Positions 25,273-38,610 of a DNA stretch of 64,000 nucleotides are shown piece by piece. The notes under the pieces are model-generated. The model saw nothing but the letters and a program-made list of their open reading frames with translations, did not search any database and had not been told where the DNA came from. A program made the position numbers and the translations under genes. Source of the stretch: Auanema rhodensis (lineage: Eukaryota; Nematoda; Chromadorea; Rhabditida; Rhabditidae); contig OZ059894.1 in assembly GCA_964057225.1 (NCBI GenBank), positions 22,040,476 through 22,104,475 of the forward strand, given 5' to 3'. Each line of letters starts with the position of its first letter. Within the stretch, counting starts at the first letter, position 1.

Positions 25273-28200
25273 GCATCATTTTTCAAACGATCATAACTAA
25301 TTTTTGTATTAAGCGTTTCTCAATGTAGTATAGTGCATTCGATGCGGATTTTTAAGCTGCGTCGATCTGTGTTATCAGATTTGCGCTAGCTTAAAAATGC
25401 ACCGAGATATCAACTGATATAAGTTCACACTTATATCCTCGATTTTCACCCTGAAGAATTAATTTTTTCGTTGAATAACATTGTCCATCGTCTTTGCCTT
25501 AAAAAAAGGAATCTAAAAACATCTACTTTTTGCTAAATTATTTTGAAATTTTTCGAAAAAATTTTTGTCAAAATGTTTTTGGAAGCAATGTTGAGTGTAC
25601 ATGGAAACTCAACATACACTAATGCATCATTTTTCAAACGATCATAACTAATTTTTGTATCAAACGTTTCTCAATGTAGTATAGTGCATTCGATGCGGAT
25701 TTTTAAGCTGCGTCGATCTGTGTTATCAGATTTGCGCTAGCTTAAAAATGCACCGAGATATCAACTGATATAAGTTCACACTTATATCCTCGATTTTCAC
25801 CCTGAAGAATTAATTTTTTCGTTGAATAACATTGTCCATCGTCTTTGCCTTGAAAAAAGGAATCTAAAAACATCTACTTTTTGCTGAATTATTTTGAAAT
25901 TTTTCGAAAAAATTTTTGTCAAAATGTTTTTGGAAGCAATGTTGAGTGTACATGGAAACTCAACATACACTAATGCATCATTTTTCAAACGATGATAACT
26001 AATTTGTGTATTAAGCGTTTCTCAATGTAGTATAGTGCATTCGATGCGGATTTTTAAGCTGCGTCGATCTGTGTTATCAGATTTGCGCTAGCTTAAAAAT
26101 GCACCGAGATATCAACTGATATAAGTTCACACTTATATCCTCGATTTTCACCCTGAAGAATTAATTTTTTCGTTGAATAACATTGTCCATCGTCTTTGCC
26201 TTAAAAAAAGGAATCTAAAAACATATACTTTTTGCTAAATTATTTTGAAATTTTTCGAAAAAATTTTTGTCAAAATGTTTTTGGAAGCAATGTTAAGTGT
26301 ACATGGAAACTCAACATACACTAATGCATCATTTTTCAAACGATCATAACTAATTTTTGTATCAAACGTTTTTCAATGTAGTATAGTGCATTCGATGCGG
26401 ATTTTTAAGCTGCGTCGATCTGTGTTATCAGATTTGCGCTAGCTTAAAAATGCACCGAGATATCAACTGATATAAGTTCACACTTATATCCTCGATTTTC
26501 CCCCTGAAGAATTAATTTTTTCGTTGAATAACATTGTCCATCGTCTTTGCCTTGAAAAAAGGAATCTAAAAACATCTACTTTTTGCTGAATTATTTTGAA
26601 ATTTTTCGAAAAAATTTTTGTCAAAATGTTTTTGGAAGCAATGTTGAGTGTACATGGAAACTCAACATACACTAATGCATCATTTTTCAAACGATCATAA
26701 CTTATTTTTGTATTAAGCGTTTCTCAATGTAGTATAGTGCATTCGTTGCGGATTTTTAAGCTGCGTCGATCTGTGTTATCAGATTTGCGCTAGCTTAAAA
26801 ATGCACCGAGATATCAACTGATATAAGTTCACACTTATATCCTCGATTTTCACCCTGAAGAATTAATTTTTTCGTTGAATAACATTGTCCATCGTCTTTG
26901 CCTTGAAAAAAGGAATCTAAAAACATCTACTTTTTGCTAAATTATTTTGAAATTTTTCGAAAAAATTTTTGTCAAAATGTTTTTGGAAGCAATGTTGAGT
27001 GTACATGGAAACTCAACATACACTAATGCATCATTTTTCAAACGATCATAACTTATTTTTGTATTAAGCGTTTCTCAATGTAGTATAGTGCATTCGTTGC
27101 GGATTTTTAAGCTGCGTCGATCTGTGTTATCAGATTTGCGCTAGCTTAAAAATGCACCGAGATATCAACTGATATAAGTTCACACTTATATCCTCGATTT
27201 TCACCCTGAAGAATTAATTTTTTCGTTGAATAACATTGTCCATCGTCTTTGCCTTGAAAAAAGGAATCTAAAAACATCTACTTTTTGCTAAATTATTTTG
27301 AAATTTTTCGAAAAAATTTTTGTCAAAATGTTTTTGGAAGCAATGTTGAGTGTACATGGAAACTCAACATACACTAATGCATCATTTTTCAAACGATCAT
27401 AACTTATTTTTGTATTAAGCGTTTCTCAATGTAGTATAGTGCATTCGATGCGGATTTTTAAGCTGCGTCGATCTGTGTTATCAGATTTGCGCTAGCTTAA
27501 AAATGCACCGAGATATCAACTGATATAAGTTTACACTTATATCCTCGATTTTCACCCTGAAGAATTAATTTTTTCGTTGAATAACATTGTCCATCGTCTT
27601 TGCCTTAAAAAATGGAATCTAAAAACATCTACTTTTTGCTAAATTATTTTGAAATTTTTCGAAAAAATTTTTGTCAAAATGTTTTTGGAAGCAATGTTGA
27701 GTGTACATGGAAACTCAACACACACTAATGCATCATTTTTCAAACGATCATAACTAATTTGTGTATTAAGCGTTTCTCAATGTAGTATAGTGCATTCAAT
27801 GCGGATTTTTAAGCTGCGTCGATCTGTGTTATCAGATTTGCGCTAGCTTAAAAATGCACCGAGATATCAACTGATATAAGTTCACACTTATATCCTCGAT
27901 TTTCACCCTGAAGAATTAATTTTTTCGTTGAATAACATTGTCCATCGTCTTTGCCTTGGAAAAAGGAATCTAAAAACATCTACTTTTTGCTGAATTATTC
28001 TGAAATTTTTTGAAAAAATTTTTGTCAAAATGTTTTTGGAAGCAATGTTGAGTGTACATGGAAACTCAACATACACTAATGCATCATTTTTCAAACGATC
28101 ATAACTTATTTTTGTATTAAGCGTTTCTCAATGTAGTATAGTGCATTCGTTGCGGATTTTTAAGCTGCGTCGATCTGTGTTATCAGATTTGCGCTAGCTT

Positions 28201-28431
28201 AAAAATGCACCGAGATATCAACTGATATAAGTTCACACTTATATCCTCGATTTTCACCCTGAAGAATTAATTTTTTCGTTGAATAACATTGTCCATCGTC
28301 TTTGCCTTGAAAAAAGGAATCTAAAAACATCTACTTTTTGCTAAATTATTTTGAAATTTTTCGAAAAAATTTTTGTCAAAATGTTTTTGGAAGCAATGTT
28401 GAGTGTACATGGAAACTCAACATACACTAAT
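25273..28431. repeat. 9-monomer HOR (3159 bp), first copy, m73-m81
   Basis: Contains private markers that recur exactly 3159 bp later: cgatgataact in m75, acatatact with atgttaagtg in m75, gtttttcaatg and ttttccccctg in m76, three aacttatt monomers (m77-m79), then the ttaaaaaatgg/ccttgg pair (m79-m80) and m81. Confidence 0.93.
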
Positions 28432-31400
28432 GCATCATTTTTCAAACGATCATAACTAATTTTTGTATTAAGCGTTTCTCAATGTAGTATAGTGCATTCG
28501 ATGCGGATTTTTAAGCTGCGTCGATCTGTGTTATCAGATTTGCGCTAGCTTAAAAATGCACCGAGATATCAACTGATATAAGTTCACACTTATATCCTCG
28601 ATTTTCACCCTGAAGAATTAATTTTTTCGTTGAATAACATTGTCCATCGTCTTTGCCTTAAAAAAAGGAATCTAAAAACATCTACTTTTTGCTAAATTAT
28701 TTTGAAATTTTTCGAAAAAATTTTTGTCAAAATGTTTTTGGAAGCAATGTTGAGTGTACATGGAAACTCAACATACACTAATGCATCATTTTTCAAACGA
28801 TCATAACTAATTTTTGTATCAAACGTTTCTCAATGTAGTATAGTGCATTCGATGCGGATTTTTAAGCTGCGTCGATCTGTGTTATCAGATTTGCGCTAGC
28901 TTAAAAATGCACCGAGATATCAACTGATATAAGTTCACACTTATATCCTCGATTTTCACCCTGAAGAATTAATTTTTTCGTTGAATAACATTGTCCATCG
29001 TCTTTGCCTTGAAAAAAGGAATCTAAAAACATCTACTTTTTGCTGAATTATTTTGAAATTTTTCGAAAAAATTTTTGTCAAAATGTTTTTGGAAGCAATG
29101 TTGAGTGTACATGGAAACTCAACATACACTAATGCATCATTTTTCAAACGATGATAACTAATTTGTGTATTAAGCGTTTCTCAATGTAGTATAGTGCATT
29201 CGATGCGGATTTTTAAGCTGCGTCGATCTGTGTTATCAGATTTGCGCTAGCTTAAAAATGCACCGAGATATCAACTGATATAAGTTCACACTTATATCCT
29301 CGATTTTCACCCTGAAGAATTAATTTTTTCGTTGAATAACATTGTCCATCGTCTTTGCCTTAAAAAAAGGAATCTAAAAACATATACTTTTTGCTAAATT
29401 ATTTTGAAATTTTTCGAAAAAATTTTTGTCAAAATGTTTTTGGAAGCAATGTTAAGTGTACATGGAAACTCAACATACACTAATGCATCATTTTTCAAAC
29501 GATCATAACTAATTTTTGTATCAAACGTTTTTCAATGTAGTATAGTGCATTCGATGCGGATTTTTAAGCTGCGTCGATCTGTGTTATCAGATTTGCGCTA
29601 GCTTAAAAATGCACCGAGATATCAACTGATATAAGTTCACACTTATATCCTCGATTTTCCCCCTGAAGAATTAATTTTTTCGTTGAATAACATTGTCCAT
29701 CGTCTTTGCCTTGAAAAAAGGAATCTAAAAACATCTACTTTTTGCTGAATTATTTTGAAATTTTTCGAAAAAATTTTTGTCAAAATGTTTTTGGAAGCAA
29801 TGTTGAGTGTACATGGAAACTCAACATACACTAATGCATCATTTTTCAAACGATCATAACTTATTTTTGTATTAAGCGTTTCTCAATGTAGTATAGTGCA
29901 TTCGTTGCGGATTTTTAAGCTGCGTCGATCTGTGTTATCAGATTTGCGCTAGCTTAAAAATGCACCGAGATATCAACTGATATAAGTTCACACTTATATC
30001 CTCGATTTTCACCCTGAAGAATTAATTTTTTCGTTGAATAACATTGTCCATCGTCTTTGCCTTGAAAAAAGGAATCTAAAAACATCTACTTTTTGCTAAA
30101 TTATTTTGAAATTTTTCGAAAAAATTTTTGTCAAAATGTTTTTGGAAGCAATGTTGAGTGTACATGGAAACTCAACATACACTAATGCATCATTTTTCAA
30201 ACGATCATAACTTATTTTTGTATTAAGCGTTTCTCAATGTAGTATAGTGCATTCGTTGCGGATTTTTAAGCTGCGTCGATCTGTGTTATCAGATTTGCGC
30301 TAGCTTAAAAATGCACCGAGATATCAACTGATATAAGTTCACACTTATATCCTCGATTTTCACCCTGAAGAATTAATTTTTTCGTTGAATAACATTGTCC
30401 ATCGTCTTTGCCTTGAAAAAAGGAATCTAAAAACATCTACTTTTTGCTAAATTATTTTGAAATTTTTCGAAAAAATTTTTGTCAAAATGTTTTTGGAAGC
30501 AATGTTGAGTGTACATGGAAACTCAACATACACTAATGCATCATTTTTCAAACGATCATAACTTATTTTTGTATTAAGCGTTTCTCAATGTAGTATAGTG
30601 CATTCGATGCGGATTTTTAAGCTGCGTCGATCTGTGTTATCAGATTTGCGCTAGCTTAAAAATGCACCGAGATATCAACTGATATAAGTTTACACTTATA
30701 TCCTCGATTTTCACCCTGAAGAATTAATTTTTTCGTTGAATAACATTGTCCATCGTCTTTGCCTTAAAAAATGGAATCTAAAAACATCTACTTTTTGCTA
30801 AATTATTTTGAAATTTTTCGAAAAAATTTTTGTCAAAATGTTTTTGGAAGCAATGTTGAGTGTACATGGAAACTCAACACACACTAATGCATCATTTTTC
30901 AAACGATCATAACTAATTTGTGTATTAAGCGTTTCTCAATGTAGTATAGTGCATTCAATGCGGATTTTTAAGCTGCGTCGATCTGTGTTATCAGATTTGC
31001 GCTAGCTTAAAAATGCACCGAGATATCAACTGATATAAGTTCACACTTATATCCTCGATTTTCACCCTGAAGAATTAATTTTTTCGTTGAATAACATTGT
31101 CCATCGTCTTTGCCTTGGAAAAAGGAATCTAAAAACATCTACTTTTTGCTGAATTATTCTGAAATTTTTTGAAAAAATTTTTGTCAAAATGTTTTTGGAA
31201 GCAATGTTGAGTGTACATGGAAACTCAACATACACTAATGCATCATTTTTCAAACGATCATAACTTATTTTTGTATTAAGCGTTTCTCAATGTAGTATAG
31301 TGCATTCGTTGCGGATTTTTAAGCTGCGTCGATCTGTGTTATCAGATTTGCGCTAGCTTAAAAATGCACCGAGATATCAACTGATATAAGTTCACACTTA

Positions 31401-31590
31401 TATCCTCGATTTTCACCCTGAAGAATTAATTTTTTCGTTGAATAACATTGTCCATCGTCTTTGCCTTGAAAAAAGGAATCTAAAAACATCTACTTTTTGC
31501 TAAATTATTTTGAAATTTTTCGAAAAAATTTTTGTCAAAATGTTTTTGGAAGCAATGTTGAGTGTACATGGAAACTCAACATACACTAAT
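28432..31590. repeat. 9-monomer HOR (3159 bp), second copy, m82-m90
   Basis: m82-m90 match m73-m81 monomer by monomer, with all rare markers shared (for example the ttttccccctg change at 26497 and 29656). Few or no differences are visible by eye. This is a recent tandem duplication within the array, probably by unequal exchange (inference). Confidence 0.93.
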
Positions 31591-32292
31591 GCATCATTTT
31601 TCAAACGATCATAACTTATTTTTGTATTAAGCGTTTCTCAATGTAGTATAGTGCATTCGATGCGGATTTTTAAGCTGCGTCGATCTGTGTTATCAGATTT
31701 GCGCTAGCTTAAAAATGCACCGAGATATCAACTGATATAAGTTTACACTTATATCCTCGATTTTCACCCTGAAGAATTAATTTTTTCGTTGAATAACATT
31801 GTCCATCGTCTTTGCCTTAAAAAATGGAATCTAAAAACATCTACTTTTTGCTAAATTATTTTGAAATTTTTCGAAAAAATTTTTGTCAAAATGTTTTTGG
31901 AAGCAATGTTGAGTGTACATGGAAACTCAACACACACTAATGCATCATTTTTCAAACGATCATAACTAATTTGTGTATTAAGCGTTTCTCAATGTAGTAT
32001 AGTGCATTCAATGCGGATTTTTAAGCTGCGTCGATCTGTGTTATCAGATTTGCGCTAGCTTAAAAATGCACCGAGATATCAACTGATATAAGTTCACACT
32101 TATATCCTCGATTTTCACCCTGAAGAATTAATTTTTTCGTTGAATAACATTGTCCATCGTCTTTGCCTTGGAAAAAGGAATCTAAAAACATCTACTTTTT
32201 GCTGAATTATTCTGAAATTTTTTGAAAAAATTTTTGTCAAAATGTTTTTGGAAGCAATGTTGAGTGTACATGGAAACTCAACATACACTAAT
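31591..32292. repeat. Partial re-copy of the 9-mer end, m91-m92
   Basis: m91 and m92 repeat m88 and m89 (aacttatt+TTAC+ttaaaaaatgg; cattcaatg+ccttgg+attattctg) at +1053 bp. A three-monomer duplication therefore followed or accompanied the 9-mer duplication. Confidence 0.85.
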
Positions 32293-35100
32293 GCATCATT
32301 TTTCAAACGATCATAACTAATTTTTGTATTAAGCGTTTCTCAATGTAGTATAGTGCATTCGATGCGGATTTTTAAGCTGCGTCGATCTGTGTTATCAGAT
32401 TTGCGCTAGCTTAAAAATGCACCGAGATATCAACTGATATAAGTTTACACTTATATCCTCGATTTTCACCCTGAAGAATTAATTTTTTCGTTGAATAACA
32501 TTGTCCATCGTCTTTGCCTTGAAAAATGGAATCTAAAAACATCTACTTTTTGCTAAATTATTCTGAAATTTTTCGAAAAAATTTTTGTCAAAATGTTTTT
32601 GGAAGCAATGTTGAGTGTACATGGAAACTCAACATACACTAATGCATCATTTTTCAAACGATCATAACTAATTTTTGTATCAAACGTTTCTCAATGTAGT
32701 ATAGTGCATTCGATGCGGATTTTTAAGCTGCGTCGATCTGTGTTATCAGATTTGCGCTAGCTTAAAAATGCACCGAGATATCAACTGATATAAGTTCACA
32801 CTTATATCCTCGATTTTCACCCTGAAGAATTAATTTTTTCGTTGAATAACATTGTCCATCGTCTTCGCCTTGAAAAAAGAAATCTAAAAACATCTACTTT
32901 TTCCTAAATTATTTTGAAATTTTTCGAAAAAATTTTTGTCAAAATGTTTTTGGAAGCAATGTTGAGTGTACATGGAAACTCAACATACACTAATGCATCA
33001 TTTTTCAAACGATCATAACTAATTTGTGTATTAAGCGTTTCTCAATGTAGTATAGTGCATTCGATGCGGATTTTTAAGCTGCGTCGATCTGTGTTATCAG
33101 ATTTGCGCTAGCTTAAAAATGCACCGAGATATCAACTGATATAAGTTCACACTTATATCCTCGATTTTCACCCTGAAGAATTAATTTTTTCGTTGAATAA
33201 CATTGTCCATCGTCTTTGCCTTAAAGAAAGGAATCTAAAAACATATACTTTTTGCTAAATTATTTTGAAATTTTTCGAAAAAATTTTTGTCAAAATGTTT
33301 TTGGAAGCAATGTTGAGTGTACATGGAAACTCAACATACACTAATGCATCATTTTTCAAACGATCATAACTAATTTTTGTATCAAACGTTTCTCAATGTA
33401 GTATAGTGCATTCGATGCGGATTTTTAAGCTGCGTCGATCTGTGTTATCAGATTTGCGCTAGCTTAAAAATGCACCGAGATATCAACTGATATAAGTTCA
33501 CACTTATATCCTCGATTTTCACCCTGAAGAATTAATTTTTTCGTTGAATAACATTGTCCATCGTCTTTGCCTTGGAAAAAGGAATCTAAAAACATCTACT
33601 TTTTGCTGAATTATTCTGAAATTTTTTGAAAAAATTTTTGTCAAAATGTTTTTGGAAGCAATGTTGAGTGTACATGGAAACTCAACATACACTAATGCAT
33701 CATTTTTCAAACGATCATAACTAATTTTTGTATTAAGCGTTTCTCAATGTAGTATAGTGCATTCGATGCGGATTTTTAAGCTGCGTCGATCTGTGTTATC
33801 AGATTTGCGCTAGCTTAAAAATGCACCGAGATATCAACTGATATAAGTTTACACTTATATCCTCGATTTTCACCCTGAAGAATTAATTTTTTCGTTGAAT
33901 AACATTGTCCATCGTCTTTGCCTTGAAAAATGGAATCTAAAAACATCTACTTTTTGCTAAATTATTTTGAAATTTTTCGAAAAAATTTTTGTCAAAATGT
34001 TTTTGGAAGCAATGTTGAGTGTACATGGAAACTCAACATACACTAATGCATCATTTTTCAAACGATCATAACTAATTTTTGTATCAAACGTTTCTCAATG
34101 TAGTATAGTGCATTCGATGCGGATTTTTAAGCTGCGTCGATCTGTGTTATCAGATTTGCGCTAGCTTAAAAATGCACCGAGATATCAACTGATATAAGTT
34201 CACACTTATATCCTCGATTTTCACCCTGAAGAATTAATTTTTTCGTTGAATAACATTGTCCATCGTCTTCGCCTTGAAAAAAGAAATCTAAAAACATCTA
34301 CTTTTTCCTAAATTATTTTGAAATTTTTCGAAAAAATTTTTGTCAAAATGTTTTTGGAAGCAATGTTGAGTGTACATGGAAACTCAACATACACTAATGC
34401 ATCATTTTTCAAACGATCATAACTAATTTTTGTATTAAGCGTTTCTCAATGTAGTATAGTGCATTCGATGCGGATTTTTGAGCTGCGTCGATCTGTGTTA
34501 TCAGATTTGCGCTAGCTTTAAAATGCACCGAGATATCAACTGATATAAGTTCACACTTATATCCTCGATTTTCACCCTGAAGAATTAATTTTTTCGTTGA
34601 ATAACATTGTCCATCGTCTTTGCCTTGAAAAAAGGAATCTAAAAACATTTACTTTTTCCTAAATTATTTTGAAATTTTTCGAAAAAATTTTTGTCAAAAT
34701 GTTTTTGGAAGCAATGTTGAGTGTACATGGAAACTCAACATACACTAATGCATCATTTTTCAAACGATCATAACTAATTTTTGTATTAAGCGTTTCTCAA
34801 TGTAGTATAGTGCATTCGATGCGGATTTTTAAGCTGCGTCGATCTGTGTTATCAGATTTGCGCTAGCTTAAAAATGCACCGATATATCAACTGATATAAG
34901 TTCACACTTATATCCTCGATTTTCACCCTGAAGAATTAATTTTTTCGTTGAATAATATTGTCCATCGTCTTTGCCTTGAAAAATGGAATTTCAAAACATC
35001 TACTTTTTGCTGAATTATCTTGAAATTTTTCGAAAAAATTTTTGTCAAAATGTTTTTGGAAGCAATGTTGAGTGTACATGGAAACTCAACATACACTAAT
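32293..35100. repeat. Satellite block m93-m100, return of the m14-m18 cassette
   Basis: m93-m94 (TTAC+gaaaaatgg, then cttcgcc+tttttccta) and m97-m100 (TTAC+gaaaaatgg; cttcgcc; gagctg+ctttaaaatg; gatatatc+aataatattg) repeat the order seen in m15-m18 and m26-m29. m95 has acatatact and ccttaaagaaagg. m100 has a private aatttcaaaaca. Confidence 0.88.
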
Positions 35101-38100
35101 GCATCATTTTTCAAACGATCATAACTAATTTTTGTATTAAGCGTTTCTCAATGTAGTATAGTGCATTCGATGCGGATTTTTAAGCTGCGTCGATCTGTGT
35201 TATCAGATTTGCGCTAGCTTAAAAATGCACCGAGATATCAACTGATATAAGTTCACACTTATATCCTCGATTTTCACCCTGAAGAATTAATTTTTTCGTT
35301 GAATAACATTGTCCATCGTCTTTGCCTTAAAAAATGGAATCTAAAAACATCTACTTTTTGCTAAATTATTTTGAAATTTTTCGAAAAAATTTTTGTCAAA
35401 ATGTTTTTGGAAGCAATGTTGAGTGTACATGGAAACTCAACACACACTAATGCATCATTTTTCAAACGATCATAACTAATTTGTGTATTAAGCGTTTCTC
35501 AATGTAGTATAGTGCATTCGATGCGGATTTTTAAGCTGCGTCGATCTGTGTTATCAGATTTGCGCTAGCTTAAAAATGCACCGAGATATCAACTGATATA
35601 AGTTCACACTTATATCCTCGATTTTCACCCTGAAGAATTAATTTTTTCGTTGAATAACATTGTCCATCGTCTTTGCCTTAAAAAATGGAATCTAAAAACA
35701 TCTACTTTTTGCTAAATTATTTTGAAATTTTTCGAAAAAATTTTTGTCAAAATGTTTTTGGAAGCAATGTTGAGTGTACATGGAAACTCAACATACACTA
35801 ATGCATCATTTTTCAAACGATCATAACTAATTTTTGTATTAAGCGTTTCTCAATGTAGTATAGTGCATTCGATGCGGATTTTTAAGCTGCGTCGATCTGT
35901 GTTATCAGATTTGCGCTAGCTTAAAAATGCACCGAGATATCAACTGATATAAGTTCACACTTATATCCTCGATTTTCACCCTGAAGAATTAATTTTTTCG
36001 TTGAATAACATTGTCCATCGTCTTTGCCTTGAAAAAAGGAATCTAGAAACATCTACTTTTTGCTGAATTATTTTGAAATTTTTCGAAAAAATTTTTGTCA
36101 AAATGTTTTTGGAAGCAATGTTGAGTGTACATGGAAACTCAACACACACTAATGCATCATTTTTCAAACGATCATAACTAATTTGTGTATTAAGCGTTTC
36201 TCAATGTAGTATAGTGCATTCGATGCGGATTTTTAAGCTGCGTCGATCTGTGTTATCAGATTTGAGCTAGCTTAAAAATGCACCGAGATATCAACTGATA
36301 TAAGTTCACACTTATATCCTCGATTTTCACCCTGAAGAATTAATTTTTTCGTTGAATAACATTGTCCATCGTCTTTGCCTTAAAAAAAGGAATCTAAAAA
36401 CATCTACTTTTTGCTAAATTATTTTGAAATTTTTCGAAAAAATTTTTGTCAAAATGTTTTTGGAAGCAATGTTGAGTGTACATGGAAACTCAACACACAC
36501 TAATGCATCATTTTTCAAACGATCATAACTAATTTGTGTATTAAGCGTTTCTCAATGTAGTATAGTGCATTCAATGCGGATTTTTAAGCTGCGTCGATCT
36601 GTGTTATCAGATTTGCGCTAGCTTAAAAATGCACCGAGATATCAACTGATATAAGTTCACACTTATATCCTCGATTTTCACCCTGAAGAATTAATTTTTT
36701 CGTTGAATAACATTGTCCATCGTCTTTGCCTTAAAAAAAGGAATCTAAAAACATCTACTTTTTGCTAAATTATTTTGAAATTTTTCGAAAAAATTTTTGT
36801 CAAAATGTTTTTGGAAGCAATGTTGAGTGTACATGGAAACTCAACATACACTAATGCATCATTTTTCAAACGATCATAACTAATTTTTGTATTAAGCGTT
36901 TCTCAATGTAGTATAGTGCATTCGATGCGGATTTTTAAGCTGCGTCGATCTGTGTTATCAGATTTGCGCTAGCTTAAAAATGCACCGATATATCAACTGA
37001 TATAAGTTCACACTTATATCCTCGATTTTCACCCTGAAGAATTAATTTTTTCGTTGAATAATATTGTCCATCGTCTTTGCCTTGAAAAATGGAATCTAAA
37101 AACATCTACTTTTTGCTGAATTATCTTGAAATTTTTCGAAAAAATTTTTGTCAAAATGTTTTTGGAAGCAATGTTGAGTGTACATGGAAACTCAACATAC
37201 ACTAATGCATCATTTTTCAAACGATCATAACTAATTTTTGTATTAAGCGTTTCTCAATGTAGTATAGTGCATTCGATGCGGATTTTTAAGCTGCGTCGAT
37301 CTGTGTTATCAGATTTGCGCTAGCTTAAAAATGCACCGATATATCAACTGATATAAGTTCACACTTATATCCTCGATTTTCACCCTGAAGAATTAATTTT
37401 TTCGTTGAATAATATTGTCCATCGTCTTTGCCTTGAAAAATGGAATCTAAAAACATCTACTTTTTGCTGAATTATCTTGAAATTTTTCGAAAAAATTTTT
37501 GTCAAAATGTTTTTGGAAGCAATGTTGAGTGTACATGGAAACTCAACATACACTAATGCATCATTTTTCAAACGATCATAACTAATTTTTGTATTAAGCG
37601 TTTCTCAATGTAGTATAGTGCATTCGATGCGGATTTTTAAGCTGCGTCGATCTGTGTTATCAGATTTGCGCTAGCTTAAAAATGCACCGAGATATCAACT
37701 GATATAAGTTCACACTTATATCCTCGATTTTCACCCTGAAGAATTAATTTTTTCGTTGAATAACATTGTCCATCGTCTTTGCCTTAAAAAATGGAATCTA
37801 AAAACATCTACTTTTTGCTAAATTATTTTGAAATTTTTCGAAAAAATTTTTGTCAAAATGTTTTTGGAAGCAATGTTGAGTGTACATGGAAACTCAACAC
37901 ACACTAATGCATCATTTTTCAAACGATCATAACTAATTTGTGTATTAAGCGTTTCTCAATGTAGTATAGTGCATTCGATGCGGATTTTTAAGCTGCGTCG
38001 ATCTGTGTTATCAGATTTGCGCTAGCTTAAAAATGCACCGAGATATCAACTGATATAAGTTCACACTTATATCCTCGATTTTCACCCTGAAGAATTAATT

Positions 38101-38610
38101 TTTTCGTTGAATAACATTGTCCATCGTCTTTGCCTTAAAAAATGGAATCTAAAAACATCTACTTTTTGCTAAATTATTTTGAAATTTTTCGAAAAAATTT
38201 TTGTCAAAATGTTTTTGGAAGCAATGTTGAGTGTACATGGAAACTCAACATACACTAATGCATCATTTTTCAAACGATCATAACTAATTTTTGTATTAAG
38301 CGTTTCTCAATGTAGTATAGTGCATTCGATGCGGATTTTTAAGCTGCGTCGATCTGTGTTATCAGATTTGCGCTAGCTTAAAAATGCACCGAGATATCAA
38401 CTGATATAAGTTCACACTTATATCCTCGATTTTCACCCTGAAGAATTAATTTTTTCGTTGAATAACATTGTCCATCGTCTTTGCCTTGAAAAAAGGAATC
38501 TAGAAACATCTACTTTTTGCTGAATTATTTTGAAATTTTTCGAAAAAATTTTTGTCAAAATGTTTTTGGAAGCAATGTTGAGTGTACATGGAAACTCAAC
38601 ACACACTAAT
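35101..38610. repeat. 7-monomer repeat (2457 bp), m101-m110
   Basis: m101-m103 match m108-m110 at +2457 bp, including the rare tctagaaac (g at 36046 and 38503). The flanking gatatatc monomers also agree (m100 with m107). m106 and m107 are nearly identical neighbours, a single-monomer duplication. m104 has a private ttgagctag change in D1. Confidence 0.87.

Noticed and set aside
26484-29849. Two slightly longer 68-codon versions (26484-26690 and 29643-29849)
   Set aside because: A single base change (ttttccccctg) in m76 removes the usual TGA. The second copy exists only because the 9-monomer unit was duplicated.
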